DNA of 64,000 nt from Thermodesulfobacteriota bacterium (GTDB taxonomy: Bacteria > Desulfobacterota_D > UBA1144 > Nemesobacterales > CSP1-2), in assembly GCA_035559815.1 (NCBI GenBank), contig DATMAT010000063.1:1-64000 (forward strand). The letters run 5' to 3'. Below, one piece after another: positions 43,869 to 53,260 of the stretch. The position numbers and the translations under genes were made by a program. Below the pieces are notes generated by a model. The model searched no databases and had not been told where the DNA came from. It was given only the letters and a program-made list of their open reading frames with translations. How positions within the stretch are numbered: position 1 is the first letter of the stretch; each line of letters starts with the position of its first letter.

Positions 43869-43989
43869 AGGCGTTAACTGCTCTTTCTATCATGCTTAAA
43901 GGTGAGATAAACCACAAATCAAATAACAGGCGGAGAAAATATACATATGTGTACAATAAGGTATATACTATATTGCGGTTATATATTCT

Positions 43990-44715
43990 TTAGCCCGTCA
44001 AGAGCCGGTTTTCCAAAAAGCTAAAATAACCGTCTTTCCCCACGACAACATGGTCTAACACCCGGATGTCCAGGGTGCGCGCCGCCTCGATGATGTCCCG
44101 TGTAATTTTCTTGTCTTCCTCCGAGGGCTCCGGGTGGCCGCTGGGATGGTTATGAACCAGGATGAGCCCGGTGGCATGATTGGATAGGGCGGATTCTATT
44201 ATTCTCCGCGGGTAGATAGCCACGCTGTCCACAGTCCCCTCATTTATGATTTCATGATCCAGAATCTCGTTTTTTACATTCAAATAAACCACCATGAAGG
44301 CCTCGTGGGGTAGGCCGGAAAGTTTCAATCTAGCAAAGTCTACTACCAGTTTGGGAGAAGAAAGGGCGTCCCTTTGCTTCATCCTTTCCGCCAGGTATGC
44401 AGTACATAGCTCTTTGACCAGCCTGATCAGGGTCGCCGATATCGAGCCTAATCCGAAAACCTGTTCCAGGTCCTTCTGGCTTGCATCCAAGACACCAGAT
44501 ACACCACCAAACCGTTCTACCAGCTTCTTGGCAACGGGTTTTACATCCCTTCTAGGCAGAGCGTAGGTTAAAAGAAGCTCGAGTAGCTCATAGTCATGCA
44601 TTCCCTCGGACCCGGTTTTCTGAAACCGCTCCCTTAGCCGTTTTCTATGCTGTAGGTAATGTGGTTTTTCCGTCACCCGGGCAAACCCCTTATCTTTTAT
44701 CTTTACGGTTTTCAA
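43990..44715 (-). CDS. radC: RadC-family JAB/MPN-domain protein
   Basis: The 241-residue protein has an N-terminal helix-hairpin-helix (about residues 45-95, DASQKDLEQVFGLGSIS). A C-terminal JAMM domain follows with EIINEGTVDSVAIYPR, then LILVHNHPSGHPEPSEED at about 165-190, including the HxH...SxxD metal motif, and LDHVVVGKDGYFSF. This is the standard RadC layout. The name is historical; the biochemical role is not established. The gene stands alone. Confidence 0.92.
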   Translation of the reverse strand: MKTVKIKDKGFARVTEKPHYLQHRKRLRERFQKTGSEGMHDYELLELLLTYALPRRDVKPVAKKLVERFGGVSGVLDASQKDLEQVFGLGSISATLIRLVKELCTAYLAERMKQRDALSSPKLVVDFARLKLSGLPHEAFMVVYLNVKNEILDHEIINEGTVDSVAIYPRRIIESALSNHATGLILVHNHPSGHPEPSEEDKKITRDIIEAARTLDIRVLDHVVVGKDGYFSFLENRLLTG

Positions 44716-44900
44716 ATTCTAACCCGGAAATAGTCCTTTTTTCAATTTCAGGTAGTTGAAAGTAAAACCCCGTTCAATAATAATTCCTTACCCGTTCCCT
44801 GACTGCTGATAGAGCCCTTTATCTCCAGGCTATACTAGTCAACACTGCGGTGTACTCCTTAATAGCACCCCCGGGGAGAATGTGTTAGATTATTGAAAAT

Positions 44901-46304
44901 ATGGTTCGGATTTCGCTTCCCCATCAGGATACAATAGCAGCGATAGCCACGCCGCCCGGGGAAGGTGGCATCGCCATTATCAGGATAAGCGGTCCTCGCA
45001 CGCTAGAACTCCTGAATAAGATATTTAAGAGGGTAAACAATAAAAGTGTATTTGAAATGAGCTCTCACCGGCTATACCGAGGCCGGGTAATCGACCCGGC
45101 CTCGGAAAGGGTTTACGACAATGTCTTATCTGTCTTCATGAAGTCTCCCCGCTCCTATACCGGAGAGGATGTAGCGGAGATACATACCCACGGCGGCCAC
45201 CTGGTCCCCAAAAAAGTATTGGAGCTTCTATTCAGATATGGAGCGAGGCCGGCTAGCCCCGGCGAATTCACCCTGAGAGCCTTCCTCAACGGAAGAATGG
45301 ACTTGGCCCAAGCTGAGGCCGTTTCCGATGTAGTAAATGCGCAAACCGAAGAGAGTTTGAAGCAGGCGGAGTTGCAAATGGAGGGCGTTCTTTCGAGAAG
45401 GATCTGGGGGTTTAGAGACACCGTTCTGGACATACTGGCCGAAGTGGAGGCGCAGGTGGACTTCCCCGAGGAGGATATCGACCCTATCATCAAAACGACG
45501 ATGATAGAGCGTACCACCGACCTTATAGCCCAAATGGATAATCTACTGGCTTCGTATGAAGAGGGAAGGATACTCAAATATGGGGTTTATACCGCCATCT
45601 TGGGAAAGCCAAATGTGGGAAAATCAAGCCTTTTAAACCGGCTACTGATGAAAGAGAGGGCGATTGTAAGCCCGCATCCCGGAACCACCAGAGACTTTAT
45701 AGAGGAAACACTGGACGTGAGAGGAATTCCTCTCAGGCTTGTGGATACCGCTGGACTTAGAGCCACTGCCGATGAGGTGGAAAAGGTAGGAGTGGAGCTG
45801 GCAAAGAAAAAGGGCAGCGAGGCTGAACTAGTCATTGCGGTAGTAGATGGGAGCTTAGGCCTTGACGGAGACGACCTCGAGGTTATAAAATGCTTAGACC
45901 TTAAAAAATCCATCCTGATTATAAACAAAACCGACCTTCCGCCACAAATTTCTGAGGAAGACGTTTCCAAATTCTATCCTCGAGAGTTAATCGTCAAGAC
46001 CTCGGCAAAGTCCGGGCTGGGCATAGAAGAACTCAAAACCAAGATACATGAGGTTATCCTGGGTAAAAACAACCGCTCCGAGTCTGCGGAAATCGTCTTG
46101 ACCGAGCAGAGACATAAAGTAGCGATTCAAAAAGCTAGGGTAAGCCTGCTCTCTTTCCTGAAAGCCCTTGACCGCTCCGAATCGCCCGAATTTCTGGCTA
46201 TCGACCTGCGTAGCGCCCTAGATTCACTGGGTGAAATCACCGGGGAAACCACAACCGAGGACGTCCTGGGAAGGATATTCAGCAAATTCTGTATCGGGAA
46301 ATAA
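44901..46304 (+). CDS. mnmE: tRNA uridine-5-carboxymethylaminomethyl modification GTPase MnmE
   Basis: The 467-residue protein starts with the TrmE N-domain (DTIAAIATPPGEGGIAIIRI). The G-domain carries GKPNVGKSSLLNRLL near residue 235, DTAGLR near 280 and NKTD near 340, and the C-terminus is the conserved FSKFCIGK whose cysteine is family-specific. It works with MnmG on wobble uridines, but mnmG is not in this window. A parS site and DnaA-box-like sequences follow directly. Confidence 0.95.
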   Translation: MVRISLPHQDTIAAIATPPGEGGIAIIRISGPRTLELLNKIFKRVNNKSVFEMSSHRLYRGRVIDPASERVYDNVLSVFMKSPRSYTGEDVAEIHTHGGHLVPKKVLELLFRYGARPASPGEFTLRAFLNGRMDLAQAEAVSDVVNAQTEESLKQAELQMEGVLSRRIWGFRDTVLDILAEVEAQVDFPEEDIDPIIKTTMIERTTDLIAQMDNLLASYEEGRILKYGVYTAILGKPNVGKSSLLNRLLMKERAIVSPHPGTTRDFIEETLDVRGIPLRLVDTAGLRATADEVEKVGVELAKKKGSEAELVIAVVDGSLGLDGDDLEVIKCLDLKKSILIINKTDLPPQISEEDVSKFYPRELIVKTSAKSGLGIEELKTKIHEVILGKNNRSESAEIVLTEQRHKVAIQKARVSLLSFLKALDRSESPEFLAIDLRSALDSLGEITGETTTEDVLGRIFSKFCIGK

Positions 46305-46317
46305 GTGGCTTAGCTAA

Positions 46318-46333
46318 TGTTTCACGTGAAACA
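46318..46333. promoter_or_regulatory. parS site (ParB-binding)
   Basis: TGTTTCACGTGAAACA is a perfect 16-base palindrome and a perfect match to the bacterial parS consensus. It lies 14 bases after the mnmE stop. parS sites cluster near the replication origin, and mnmE and dnaA-dnaN are in the same window. parA and parB are not visible here. Confidence 0.9.
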
Positions 46334-46436
46334 TTCACAGGCTGTGAATAAAATTTTACACGACTATGGACAATAACGGAAAATAAAATTCAATGTCTTA
46401 TGATACTTAGATAAATTCATTTTCTTGGTCTCAAAA

Positions 46437-46488
46437 CTATCCACAATTCATCCACAAGAAAATTCGGTTTGTGCACATATTTCCCACA
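46437..46488 (+). other. Cluster of DnaA-box-like sequences downstream of parS
   Basis: CTATCCACA (46437-46445) and TCATCCACA (46448-46456), 11 bases apart, plus TTGTGCACA at 46469-46477 and TTTCCCACA at 46480-46488 differ from TTATCCACA by one or two bases. The preceding 46334-46436 is AT-rich. This looks like an origin-type region, possibly a second site besides the dnaA-dnaN gap. Confidence 0.4.
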
Positions 46489-46551
46489 ACTTTTATACCG
46501 GTAAGAATGGTAGATAAGCCCAAATAAAACTGATCGAAGGTCTAGCTCCAG

Positions 46552-47373
46552 TCATATCTTTAATGGCCATTCGAGTCTATCACAAAGGGCCTTTCTGATA
46601 GCTAAAAATTCCTTTGACTCGGGCATAAACTCGATCCCATATATATGTGTGGCTGGTATCACCCCTACCAAAGAATTAGAAAAAAATGCCACTTGGGCCG
46701 AGATTAAACTAGTTAAATCAAACCTTCCTTCCACAACTTCGATACCGAGATCGGCCGCTAGCTCGACGACGAGGCCTCGAATAACCCCTGGAAGTAGCCC
46801 GCATTCCAAAGACGGCGTAAAAAGTACACCCTCTTTTAACCAAAAAATATTGCTCGTGCATCCTTCGCTAATTTCTCCCCTTTCATTAAGGAATATAGCC
46901 TCGTCAAAACCGAGTCTAATAGCCTCCCTCCTAGCAATTATGTTCTCTAGGTAATTCAGGGACTTAATACCCACGATAGGCGAAGAAGAGCCACGACTAA
47001 AAGTAGAAACGAAGGCCTTAATCGGCGCTTTCGGAGGCCTAAACTCCCTTAAAACGATGAGAAGTGAAGAATTCCCTGGATATTCATGAAAGTGGGTACT
47101 TCCACCAGAAAGTAGGCATATTTTTACATAAGCATCGGAGATCCCAGACTCTGAAACGGCGTCTTCGACCAGTTTTTCTATGCGCTCAGGCCCTGGAAAG
47201 GGGATCCCCAAAAACTCGGCACCCCTACCCATCCTAGAGAGGTGTCTATCCCATAGAACCGGAAGGCTTGACCTCAATCTGAAGGTCTCAAATACACCTT
47301 CTCCATAAGAAAGAGATCTTATGGGTAATCGGTCTGGTATAGGCTCTCCGTTTAAAGAAATATATTCCTTCAT
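46552..47373 (-). CDS. pabC: Aminotransferase class IV, aminodeoxychorismate lyase-like (PabC)
   Basis: The 273-residue protein belongs to the PLP class-IV fold: SYGEGVFETFRL near residue 24, SLNYLENIIARREA near 140, and NERGEISEGCTSNIFW near 165, with the Lys at the Schiff-base position (KSLNYLE). Proteins of this type include PabC, D-amino acid and branched-chain aminotransferases. Adjacency to pabB on the same strand makes PabC, which forms p-aminobenzoate for folate, the best choice. Confidence 0.82.
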   Translation of the reverse strand: MKEYISLNGEPIPDRLPIRSLSYGEGVFETFRLRSSLPVLWDRHLSRMGRGAEFLGIPFPGPERIEKLVEDAVSESGISDAYVKICLLSGGSTHFHEYPGNSSLLIVLREFRPPKAPIKAFVSTFSRGSSSPIVGIKSLNYLENIIARREAIRLGFDEAIFLNERGEISEGCTSNIFWLKEGVLFTPSLECGLLPGVIRGLVVELAADLGIEVVEGRFDLTSLISAQVAFFSNSLVGVIPATHIYGIEFMPESKEFLAIRKALCDRLEWPLKI

Positions 47374-47530
47374 GACTCTACCTTGGGTGAACTCATCGCC
47401 TTATGCTGCCGTGTTCGCCCGTAATAAGCAGTTTTAAAGAAGCAGGCAATTCGATCTTGGCTGTATAGGGACAACATTTTTGCGCATCCATTCCGGGTAA
47501 CATTTGGGGTTGAAATGGCCCAATTAACAT

Positions 47531-48850
47531 CTATTCTTCTATTCCCAGGGCTTTATTTATAGCCCGGGCCTTAATTAAAGTCTCCTGGTATTCCTTTTCC
47601 GGGTCTGAGTCCCATACAATACCGCCTCCCACCCAGAATGTCCCTTCGGCTTTGTTTAGGACGGGTTCATCGGCCCTGCTTATCCTGAGCGAAGTCGGCA
47701 CATCTGACCCGTTTAATTCCCTTATTGTTAAAATCCTTATAGCCACGCTCAGGGTAAAATCCCCATTCGGCATAAATATGCCTAGAGCACCGCAGTAAGG
47801 ACCTCTAAGGTGCGGCTCGAGCTCATCTATGACCTCCATGGCTCTCCTTTTAGGGGCCCCAGTTACCGAGCCAGGGGGAAAGGTAGCGTTTATTATATCG
47901 CCGGTCTTGATTCCGTCATTTAGGAGTCCCTCCACCTCCGATACCAACTGATGCACCGTGGAATAAGACTCCACCCGAAATAGGCCGCTCACTTTGACCG
48001 TCCCGTATTGGCATATCCTGCCCAAATCGTTCCTCATCAGGTCGACTATCATCAGATTTTCTGCCCTTTCCTTATCACTGCTGAGTAGTTCTGCCCGAAG
48101 TAGTGCGTCCTCCTCGGTCGTAAAGGCCCTTTTCCTGGTCCCTTTAATCGGTTTTGTAGCCACTTTCCTCCCTATTTTTCTCACAAATAGCTCCATAGAA
48201 CCGCTTACAAGCAGAAAGTAGCCAAAGTCTATGTAGCAACCGAAGGGAACGGGCTGCACATTGTACAAGTCAAGTAAGTAAGAAATAGGGGGAGAATTAA
48301 AATTAAGTAGAGTTGTAAACCGCTGGGAAAGGTTGACCTGATAAACGTCGCCGCTGGCGATGTACTCCTTCACACTCAAGACCATCTCAACATATTTATC
48401 CTTTGTCATATTGCTGTACAGGCTGCCCAGCCGGGCGTCTCTACTACCCAAACCAACGCGTTTTTGTGAAGGAGTTTCGATAATAAGGGGTATCAAGTCC
48501 TTGATCTCGCCCGAAATCATGTCCTCCTGCTTATAAAATAGAAAGTAGGTGTCCGGGAAGCGGTACCCCTCTTTTTGGCGGGATACCGTAAGACCATTTT
48601 CAGTAAACCTGGAAAACTCATAGCCTAGATATCCCACGGCGATGTACCCCTCGCCCAAGTAACCATCCAGGAGGGAAAGAGGACTACGGCTGGTATTAAA
48701 CCGCCCCTCGGGCAAAACAACTGTGGTAGATCCCTCAATGGTAAATAGGGAAAGGGAAGGGCTCTTGAATAGGATAAAGGCTTCTTCCTCGCCGTTTAGC
48801 CAACCGCCGCCCGAGTCGAGAAAAAGTGAAGAGAAAGGCTTGGGATGCAT
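47531..48850 (-). CDS. pabB: Aminodeoxychorismate synthase component I (PabB)
   Basis: The 439-residue protein has the chorismate-binding core: DVYQVNLSQRFTTL near residue 168, KPIKGTRKRAFTTEED near 233, LMIVDLMRNDLGRICQYGTV near 260 and FPPGSVTGAPKRRAMEVIDE near 314. The PIKGT motif, where anthranilate synthases have PIAGT, marks the PabB branch. It makes 4-amino-4-deoxychorismate with a glutaminase partner that is not next to it. pabC follows 157 bases downstream. Confidence 0.88.
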   Translation of the reverse strand: MHPKPFSSLFLDSGGGWLNGEEEAFILFKSPSLSLFTIEGSTTVVLPEGRFNTSRSPLSLLDGYLGEGYIAVGYLGYEFSRFTENGLTVSRQKEGYRFPDTYFLFYKQEDMISGEIKDLIPLIIETPSQKRVGLGSRDARLGSLYSNMTKDKYVEMVLSVKEYIASGDVYQVNLSQRFTTLLNFNSPPISYLLDLYNVQPVPFGCYIDFGYFLLVSGSMELFVRKIGRKVATKPIKGTRKRAFTTEEDALLRAELLSSDKERAENLMIVDLMRNDLGRICQYGTVKVSGLFRVESYSTVHQLVSEVEGLLNDGIKTGDIINATFPPGSVTGAPKRRAMEVIDELEPHLRGPYCGALGIFMPNGDFTLSVAIRILTIRELNGSDVPTSLRISRADEPVLNKAEGTFWVGGGIVWDSDPEKEYQETLIKARAINKALGIEE

Positions 48851-48979
48851 TTTCGGTAAAGGCCTCTAAGTTTAAACACCGTAAGCGAGGCTAAAATTAA
48901 AGGGATGATGAAACTCTTACAGTCCGACGAGGGTCAAACGGCCGCTAGGACATGCTCAGTTTTGCCCTTTCCGCCGCTA

Positions 48980-50671
48980 TCATGTCTGCGTATATTCAGG
49001 ACCGCTTCCGCCCTCAGGAGGGGTCAGACGTAATCCCTTGGCGTTTATCGCCCCACATTGCACGCAGTTAGTGGGGTCGGTTCTTATCACCTTGTGTCCC
49101 CCCTCCTCATGCCATTCATAAACCTGCGCTGGGCACATGTTAATCCAAGCTTCCCCAATCACCTCCGGCACCTCGGCTTTGTAAATTATGTGATTCGGCT
49201 GGTTATCCCTGCTTCTGTTGCCGCTGACATAAACGCTGGACAGCTTATCAAACGTGTAGCTATTATCCGGCTTTGGGTACTTCCGGTCACCCAGAAACAT
49301 AGGCTGTTCGCTATCGGCATGGGACTTAAACCGCCAACCGGGGAATAAACCGCCGGTAACGGTCATCAGCCCGGCGAGTATGAAACCGGGTACAAAGCCG
49401 TATTGGAATGCCTGTCTCATATTCCGCACCCGATAAAGGTCCTTCCATATAAAACTGTTTTTTACTGCCTGGTCGTACTTGACCAAGGATTTAGGTGCTG
49501 CCGGGTCGCGGCCTTCCTTCAAAGCGGCAAATATGGTCTCGGCCGCCAGGATCCCAGACCACATGGCATAATGAATTCCTTTTAGCGCAGGGACATTGAC
49601 GAACCCAGCGCAATCACCTATAAACACCCCGCCCGGTACATGCAAACGGTCGGGAAGAGAATAAAAGCCTCCTTCCGGAATGGTCTTGGCGCCCCAGCCG
49701 CTCTCCGACCTCTTTCCACCCTCTAAAATCCGCTTGATCAAGGGGTGCAATTTCAATTCCTGTAAAAGATCATGCACCGAAAGAGACGCATCAGCGTAGT
49801 CCAAGCCCACTACCAGGCCAATAGAAACCCTATCCTGCCCCATGGGATAAATAAAACTCCCTCCAAATTCCTTATACTTTTTCGCTCCGCGAAGGGGCCA
49901 ACCCATGGTATGAATGACTCGATCAAGCGGCTTCGGCACCTCCCACACCTCTTTTACCCCGAGTGCATAGATCTGTGGATTCGGCCTCTTCAGATTGAAG
50001 TAATTTATGGCCGCCTGGGTGAGGTGCCCGGTAGTGCCCTCGCCGAATACGGTAATCTTCGCCAGGACATCAGAGCCTGGCTGATAATTCTCCATAGGCT
50101 TGCCATCACGGTCGAGGCCCTTATCGTCGGTACGGACGCCTTTCACCACCCCGTCTTCTACGACCACCTTCACCCCGGCCATTTCGTTGAAAATCATGAC
50201 CCCCTTCTCTTCCGCCTTCTGAGCCAACCACTGGGTCATTTTGCTGATTGATGCCACATAGTTGCCGTGATTATTCATGGTGGGCGGGGTGGGCAGGCGG
50301 AGATAACTGCTCTCGGTCAAAAAGTAAACCGCCTCTTTGGTCACTTGGTCGAAGAAGGGAAACTCAAACTTGGGAAGGTCGGGAAATAGCTTTCTGAAGG
50401 CCACCGGGTTGACTACGGCTCCGGAGACCAGATGCGCTCCCGGATACTTACCCTTTTCCAGGACGGCGATGGGGATTTCACCGAGCGACTCCATCACCCC
50501 TGGCTCCTCCTCTAAGAGCTGCGCCAGCCGAATCGCACCAGCAAGGCTGGCCGGCCCGGCGCCGACGAAGAGAATACCTACTTCCACTCGCTCATCTGGG
50601 CTTCCGGTGATGCCGGAAACGAATCTATCCTCTTTTATCTCTGGCTTAAACTCTGCTGGTATATTAGACAT
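48980..50671 (-). CDS. Electron-transfer-flavoprotein:ubiquinone oxidoreductase, with an altered iron-sulphur motif
   Basis: The 563-residue protein has the FAD-binding start VGILFVGAGPASLAGAIRLA, then PGAHLVSGAVVNP near residue 94, GAKTIPEGGFYSLPDRL near 350 and CAGFVNVPALKGIHYAMWSG near 374. The C-terminal cluster motif has CPAQVYEW and NCVQCGAINAKG. In characterised family members a fourth cysteine follows (CxxCxxC), but here the position is isoleucine, leaving three. GGAGGG precedes the ATG. It feeds electrons from fatty-acid oxidation into quinone; ETF genes are not in view. Confidence 0.88.
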   Translation of the reverse strand: MSNIPAEFKPEIKEDRFVSGITGSPDERVEVGILFVGAGPASLAGAIRLAQLLEEEPGVMESLGEIPIAVLEKGKYPGAHLVSGAVVNPVAFRKLFPDLPKFEFPFFDQVTKEAVYFLTESSYLRLPTPPTMNNHGNYVASISKMTQWLAQKAEEKGVMIFNEMAGVKVVVEDGVVKGVRTDDKGLDRDGKPMENYQPGSDVLAKITVFGEGTTGHLTQAAINYFNLKRPNPQIYALGVKEVWEVPKPLDRVIHTMGWPLRGAKKYKEFGGSFIYPMGQDRVSIGLVVGLDYADASLSVHDLLQELKLHPLIKRILEGGKRSESGWGAKTIPEGGFYSLPDRLHVPGGVFIGDCAGFVNVPALKGIHYAMWSGILAAETIFAALKEGRDPAAPKSLVKYDQAVKNSFIWKDLYRVRNMRQAFQYGFVPGFILAGLMTVTGGLFPGWRFKSHADSEQPMFLGDRKYPKPDNSYTFDKLSSVYVSGNRSRDNQPNHIIYKAEVPEVIGEAWINMCPAQVYEWHEEGGHKVIRTDPTNCVQCGAINAKGLRLTPPEGGSGPEYTQT

Positions 50672-51198
50672 TTTGCTACTCCCTCCAAATTGAGATTAAA
50701 CGGTAAGTGGTGCTCTAATTGCAAAAGGGCTTCTCAAATAACATAAACAAAAGTTGATGCTAAAGTCAAGGTGAGTATGAGCCGAAAATAGCATATGCAG
50801 TATGCAAAGAGGGATTGGAATCCAGAAGGGTACTTAATACTGTATATATCATATATAAAGTATAGCTAATATATTAATCAGAACTCGACTCCGATGTGGG
50901 TTAGGCCGAAAGCATGGCCGTAACCGAATTTCCGGGTTTTAGATTATTAAAAGAGAATCTGGTAATAAACGAGCTTTTCCTTTATATTCAGATTAAGCTG
51001 ACAGCAAGCCTGCCCGGAACAAGAGATTGCTTCGCCGGCAAACGAATTATGATTTTTGAGGGGTTCATTCTTCTCCCGGTTTAACCGGTGGACCCGCTAA
51101 GAGTGAACGGTTTTATTACTTTTTTCTAGTGGATGCAGCACCCGCTGGGAATGAGGAATAAAAACCTTCACCCTGAGTCCTGGGGCAAAGTTTCCCCA
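50672..51198. other. 527-base gene-free region
   Basis: No open frame, RNA or repeat that I can name. The part 50843-50880 is AT-rich with a TATATA-type imperfect palindrome, which may bend. It separates the ETF-QO gene start from the transglycosylase gene end. Confidence 0.4.
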
Positions 51199-52308
51199 TC
51201 ATCGGTTTGATGTGACCAGCACCTCTTCTATTCCCAGTTCACCGCTTTTTAGGGATTCTCCGTATAGCTTAGCCTGCTCAAGAGTGGCAAATGTTCCCAC
51301 CCTCACCCTGTACCAGGTCCCTTTGCCCGGTAAATCGGTTTTTTGTATGTATGCCGGAAGTGATTTTGCCTTCAATGACTGCTCCATCCTTTGAGCCTCT
51401 TCCAATTGCGGAAAGGAAGCTATTTGAACGGTAAACCTGCCGGTTGCGGAGTCAGCCGGAACGACCGACGGTGCAGTTTTAACCGCAGCGTCGCTTATCA
51501 CTGCCTCTGCTACCAGGTTATTATCGGCGGTTGAAGGTTTTTTATCTTCTTTTTTTGCCTCGTCGGCAGAAAACTTCTCTTCCTTTGTTGGCTCGGAATT
51601 CTTCTTGATACCCGGTCCAATGTTGTTAACTGTATACTTCTGGTCCACTTTTTCATCCTTGTTATCGGCTTGCCCGATAAGGCTATTTTTAAGATTATTG
51701 TAGTGAACTAGCACCTTGTCCACATAATCCATGGTTTCGTTGTAAGGAGGGATGGCGTATCCGTACTTAACCACTGCATTCTCTCCGGCATTGTAACCGG
51801 CAAGGGCAAGGCTTATGTTTCCGTTAAACATGTCTATTAATTTCTTCAGGTATCTCACTCCCCCCATTATGTTTTCAGAAGGGTCAAAAGGGTTAGTTAC
51901 GCCCTGGTTCCTGGCCGTCTCGGGCATGAGTTGCATGACACCCATAGCTCCCTTTGGAGACACGGCCTTGGCATTAAAATTCGATTCCACCTTTATAATT
52001 GCTTTTACCAGGTAGGGGTCTATCCCATGCCAATTCGCCGTCTTATTGATATGGTCATCGTACTCTTTTGAGTACTTGAAGCTGCCAAAAAGACCTTTCC
52101 TTTTGGGGTTATAATCCTCATGCTTTATGATTATGCGTTTATAACCCTTTTCGATAGGCGGTATATTCGTATACACGATAACGCCACCCTTGTATTTATG
52201 GTAATAGGTAGCGGCAGGTGATGAAGAAGTTGGGAAATTTAGGGTAAGAAAAGAAACTGAAAGAACAAAAGCAAACGAAGAAACAAGCCTGGTCGTGCTT
52301 CTCTTCAT
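51199..52308 (-). CDS. Lytic transglycosylase (SLT) with C-terminal SPOR domain
   Basis: The 369-residue protein has a signal peptide (about residues 8-32), an SLT domain with the catalytic Glu108 in IIKVESNFNAKAVS and the motifs GAMGVMQLMPETA and ALAGYNAGENAV, then a lysine-rich linker and a SPOR domain (about 290-365, FTVQIASFPQLEEAQRMEQS and WYRVRVGTFATLEQA). SPOR binds denuded glycan at division sites. It cleaves periplasmic peptidoglycan. The length is usual for the family. Confidence 0.92.
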   Translation of the reverse strand: MKRSTTRLVSSFAFVLSVSFLTLNFPTSSSPAATYYHKYKGGVIVYTNIPPIEKGYKRIIIKHEDYNPKRKGLFGSFKYSKEYDDHINKTANWHGIDPYLVKAIIKVESNFNAKAVSPKGAMGVMQLMPETARNQGVTNPFDPSENIMGGVRYLKKLIDMFNGNISLALAGYNAGENAVVKYGYAIPPYNETMDYVDKVLVHYNNLKNSLIGQADNKDEKVDQKYTVNNIGPGIKKNSEPTKEEKFSADEAKKEDKKPSTADNNLVAEAVISDAAVKTAPSVVPADSATGRFTVQIASFPQLEEAQRMEQSLKAKSLPAYIQKTDLPGKGTWYRVRVGTFATLEQAKLYGESLKSGELGIEEVLVTSNR

Positions 52309-52466
52309 AAGCTCCCCATCCTCCTTAACCCAAAGCGTAAGCTACCCTTTCGGCTAAGACTATTTATTCTCCGGCAAGTTTATATCTGATGTTTTATTAT
52401 GTCAATAACCATCGGGGGTTAGAAAGAAAAAGTATTCAGGAGGGAAAAGCCCTTTACGGTCAAGCA

Positions 52467-53225
52467 CTAGCTTTTATTTTCTTCCAGGAGCTTATCGATC
52501 TGAGTCTTGAATACTGGAAAAGGCATCGAGCCCCTTATGTAGTAGCCGACTAACTCGTTTCCGTCCTCGGTTTTGCCCACAAAAAAGCTGGGAGTGCCCC
52601 TAACCCCATACTTCCGGCCGTCCTCGAGATCCTTGTTTATCTTGGCTTCGAATTTTTTCTCGTTGACGCATTTCTCGAATTGTTCATAGTCGAGGCCCTC
52701 TACCCCTTTGGCAAAACTTAGCGTGTTTGCAGTGTCCAGCTTATCCGGATTCTCGAATAAGAAGTCGTTGAACTCCCAGTACTTTCCCTGTTCGCCGGCA
52801 CAGTTCGCCGCGTGCGCTGCGGGCACGGCCTGTTTATGAAAATCTAAGGGATAGTCTCTGAACACATATCTTACCTTTCCCTTGTTTATGTATTCCTCCT
52901 CAATCTGGGGAAGTGTTTGCTGGTGGAACCTTCTACAGAACGGACACTGGTAATCGCTAAACTCCACAATAGTCACCGGCGCCTTGGGGTCGCCCTTCAT
53001 TGGGGCGTTTTCGATGCTTACCCTGACCTCACTCGGCTGCTCCGGCTGGGCTGGGGCGGCAGCCTTTGGAGATTGTATCTTTTTCATTTCCTGTAGGGCA
53101 GTAGCTATTTGATTTTTCTGGTCACTAAGATCGTTCTTGAGATTGATAAGGTCTTTCGCTATCCAGGCGTTAAGCCCTAAGGTAAGCAATACCAGGATGA
53201 GAATCGCTATATTTATCGCCTTCAT
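52467..53225 (-). CDS. DsbA-family thioredoxin-like protein, membrane-anchored
   Basis: The 252-residue protein has an N-terminal membrane segment (residues 5-22), a coiled linker, and a thioredoxin-fold domain with CPFC (Cys94 and Cys97) in EFSDYQCPFCRRFHQQ, RDYPLDFHKQAVPAAHAA and a cis-proline YGVRGTPSFFVG near 207. CPFC/DsbA-like proteins exchange disulphides in the periplasm. It is the last gene of the tyrA-hisC run, 35 bases after tyrA. Confidence 0.88.
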   Translation of the reverse strand: MKAINIAILILVLLTLGLNAWIAKDLINLKNDLSDQKNQIATALQEMKKIQSPKAAAPAQPEQPSEVRVSIENAPMKGDPKAPVTIVEFSDYQCPFCRRFHQQTLPQIEEEYINKGKVRYVFRDYPLDFHKQAVPAAHAANCAGEQGKYWEFNDFLFENPDKLDTANTLSFAKGVEGLDYEQFEKCVNEKKFEAKINKDLEDGRKYGVRGTPSFFVGKTEDGNELVGYYIRGSMPFPVFKTQIDKLLEENKS

Positions 53226-53260
53226 GGTTTCTAAACTTTAACCCAACTATACAAACTATG

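Noticed and set aside
43787-43993. 68-codon plus-strand frame
   Set aside because: It is built from the composite repeat and has no ribosome site.
50881-50960. Possible riboswitch-like segment (GAAAGCATGGCCG)
   Set aside because: Only a short motif resembles a known aptamer; no matching stem layout was found and it does not precede a gene.
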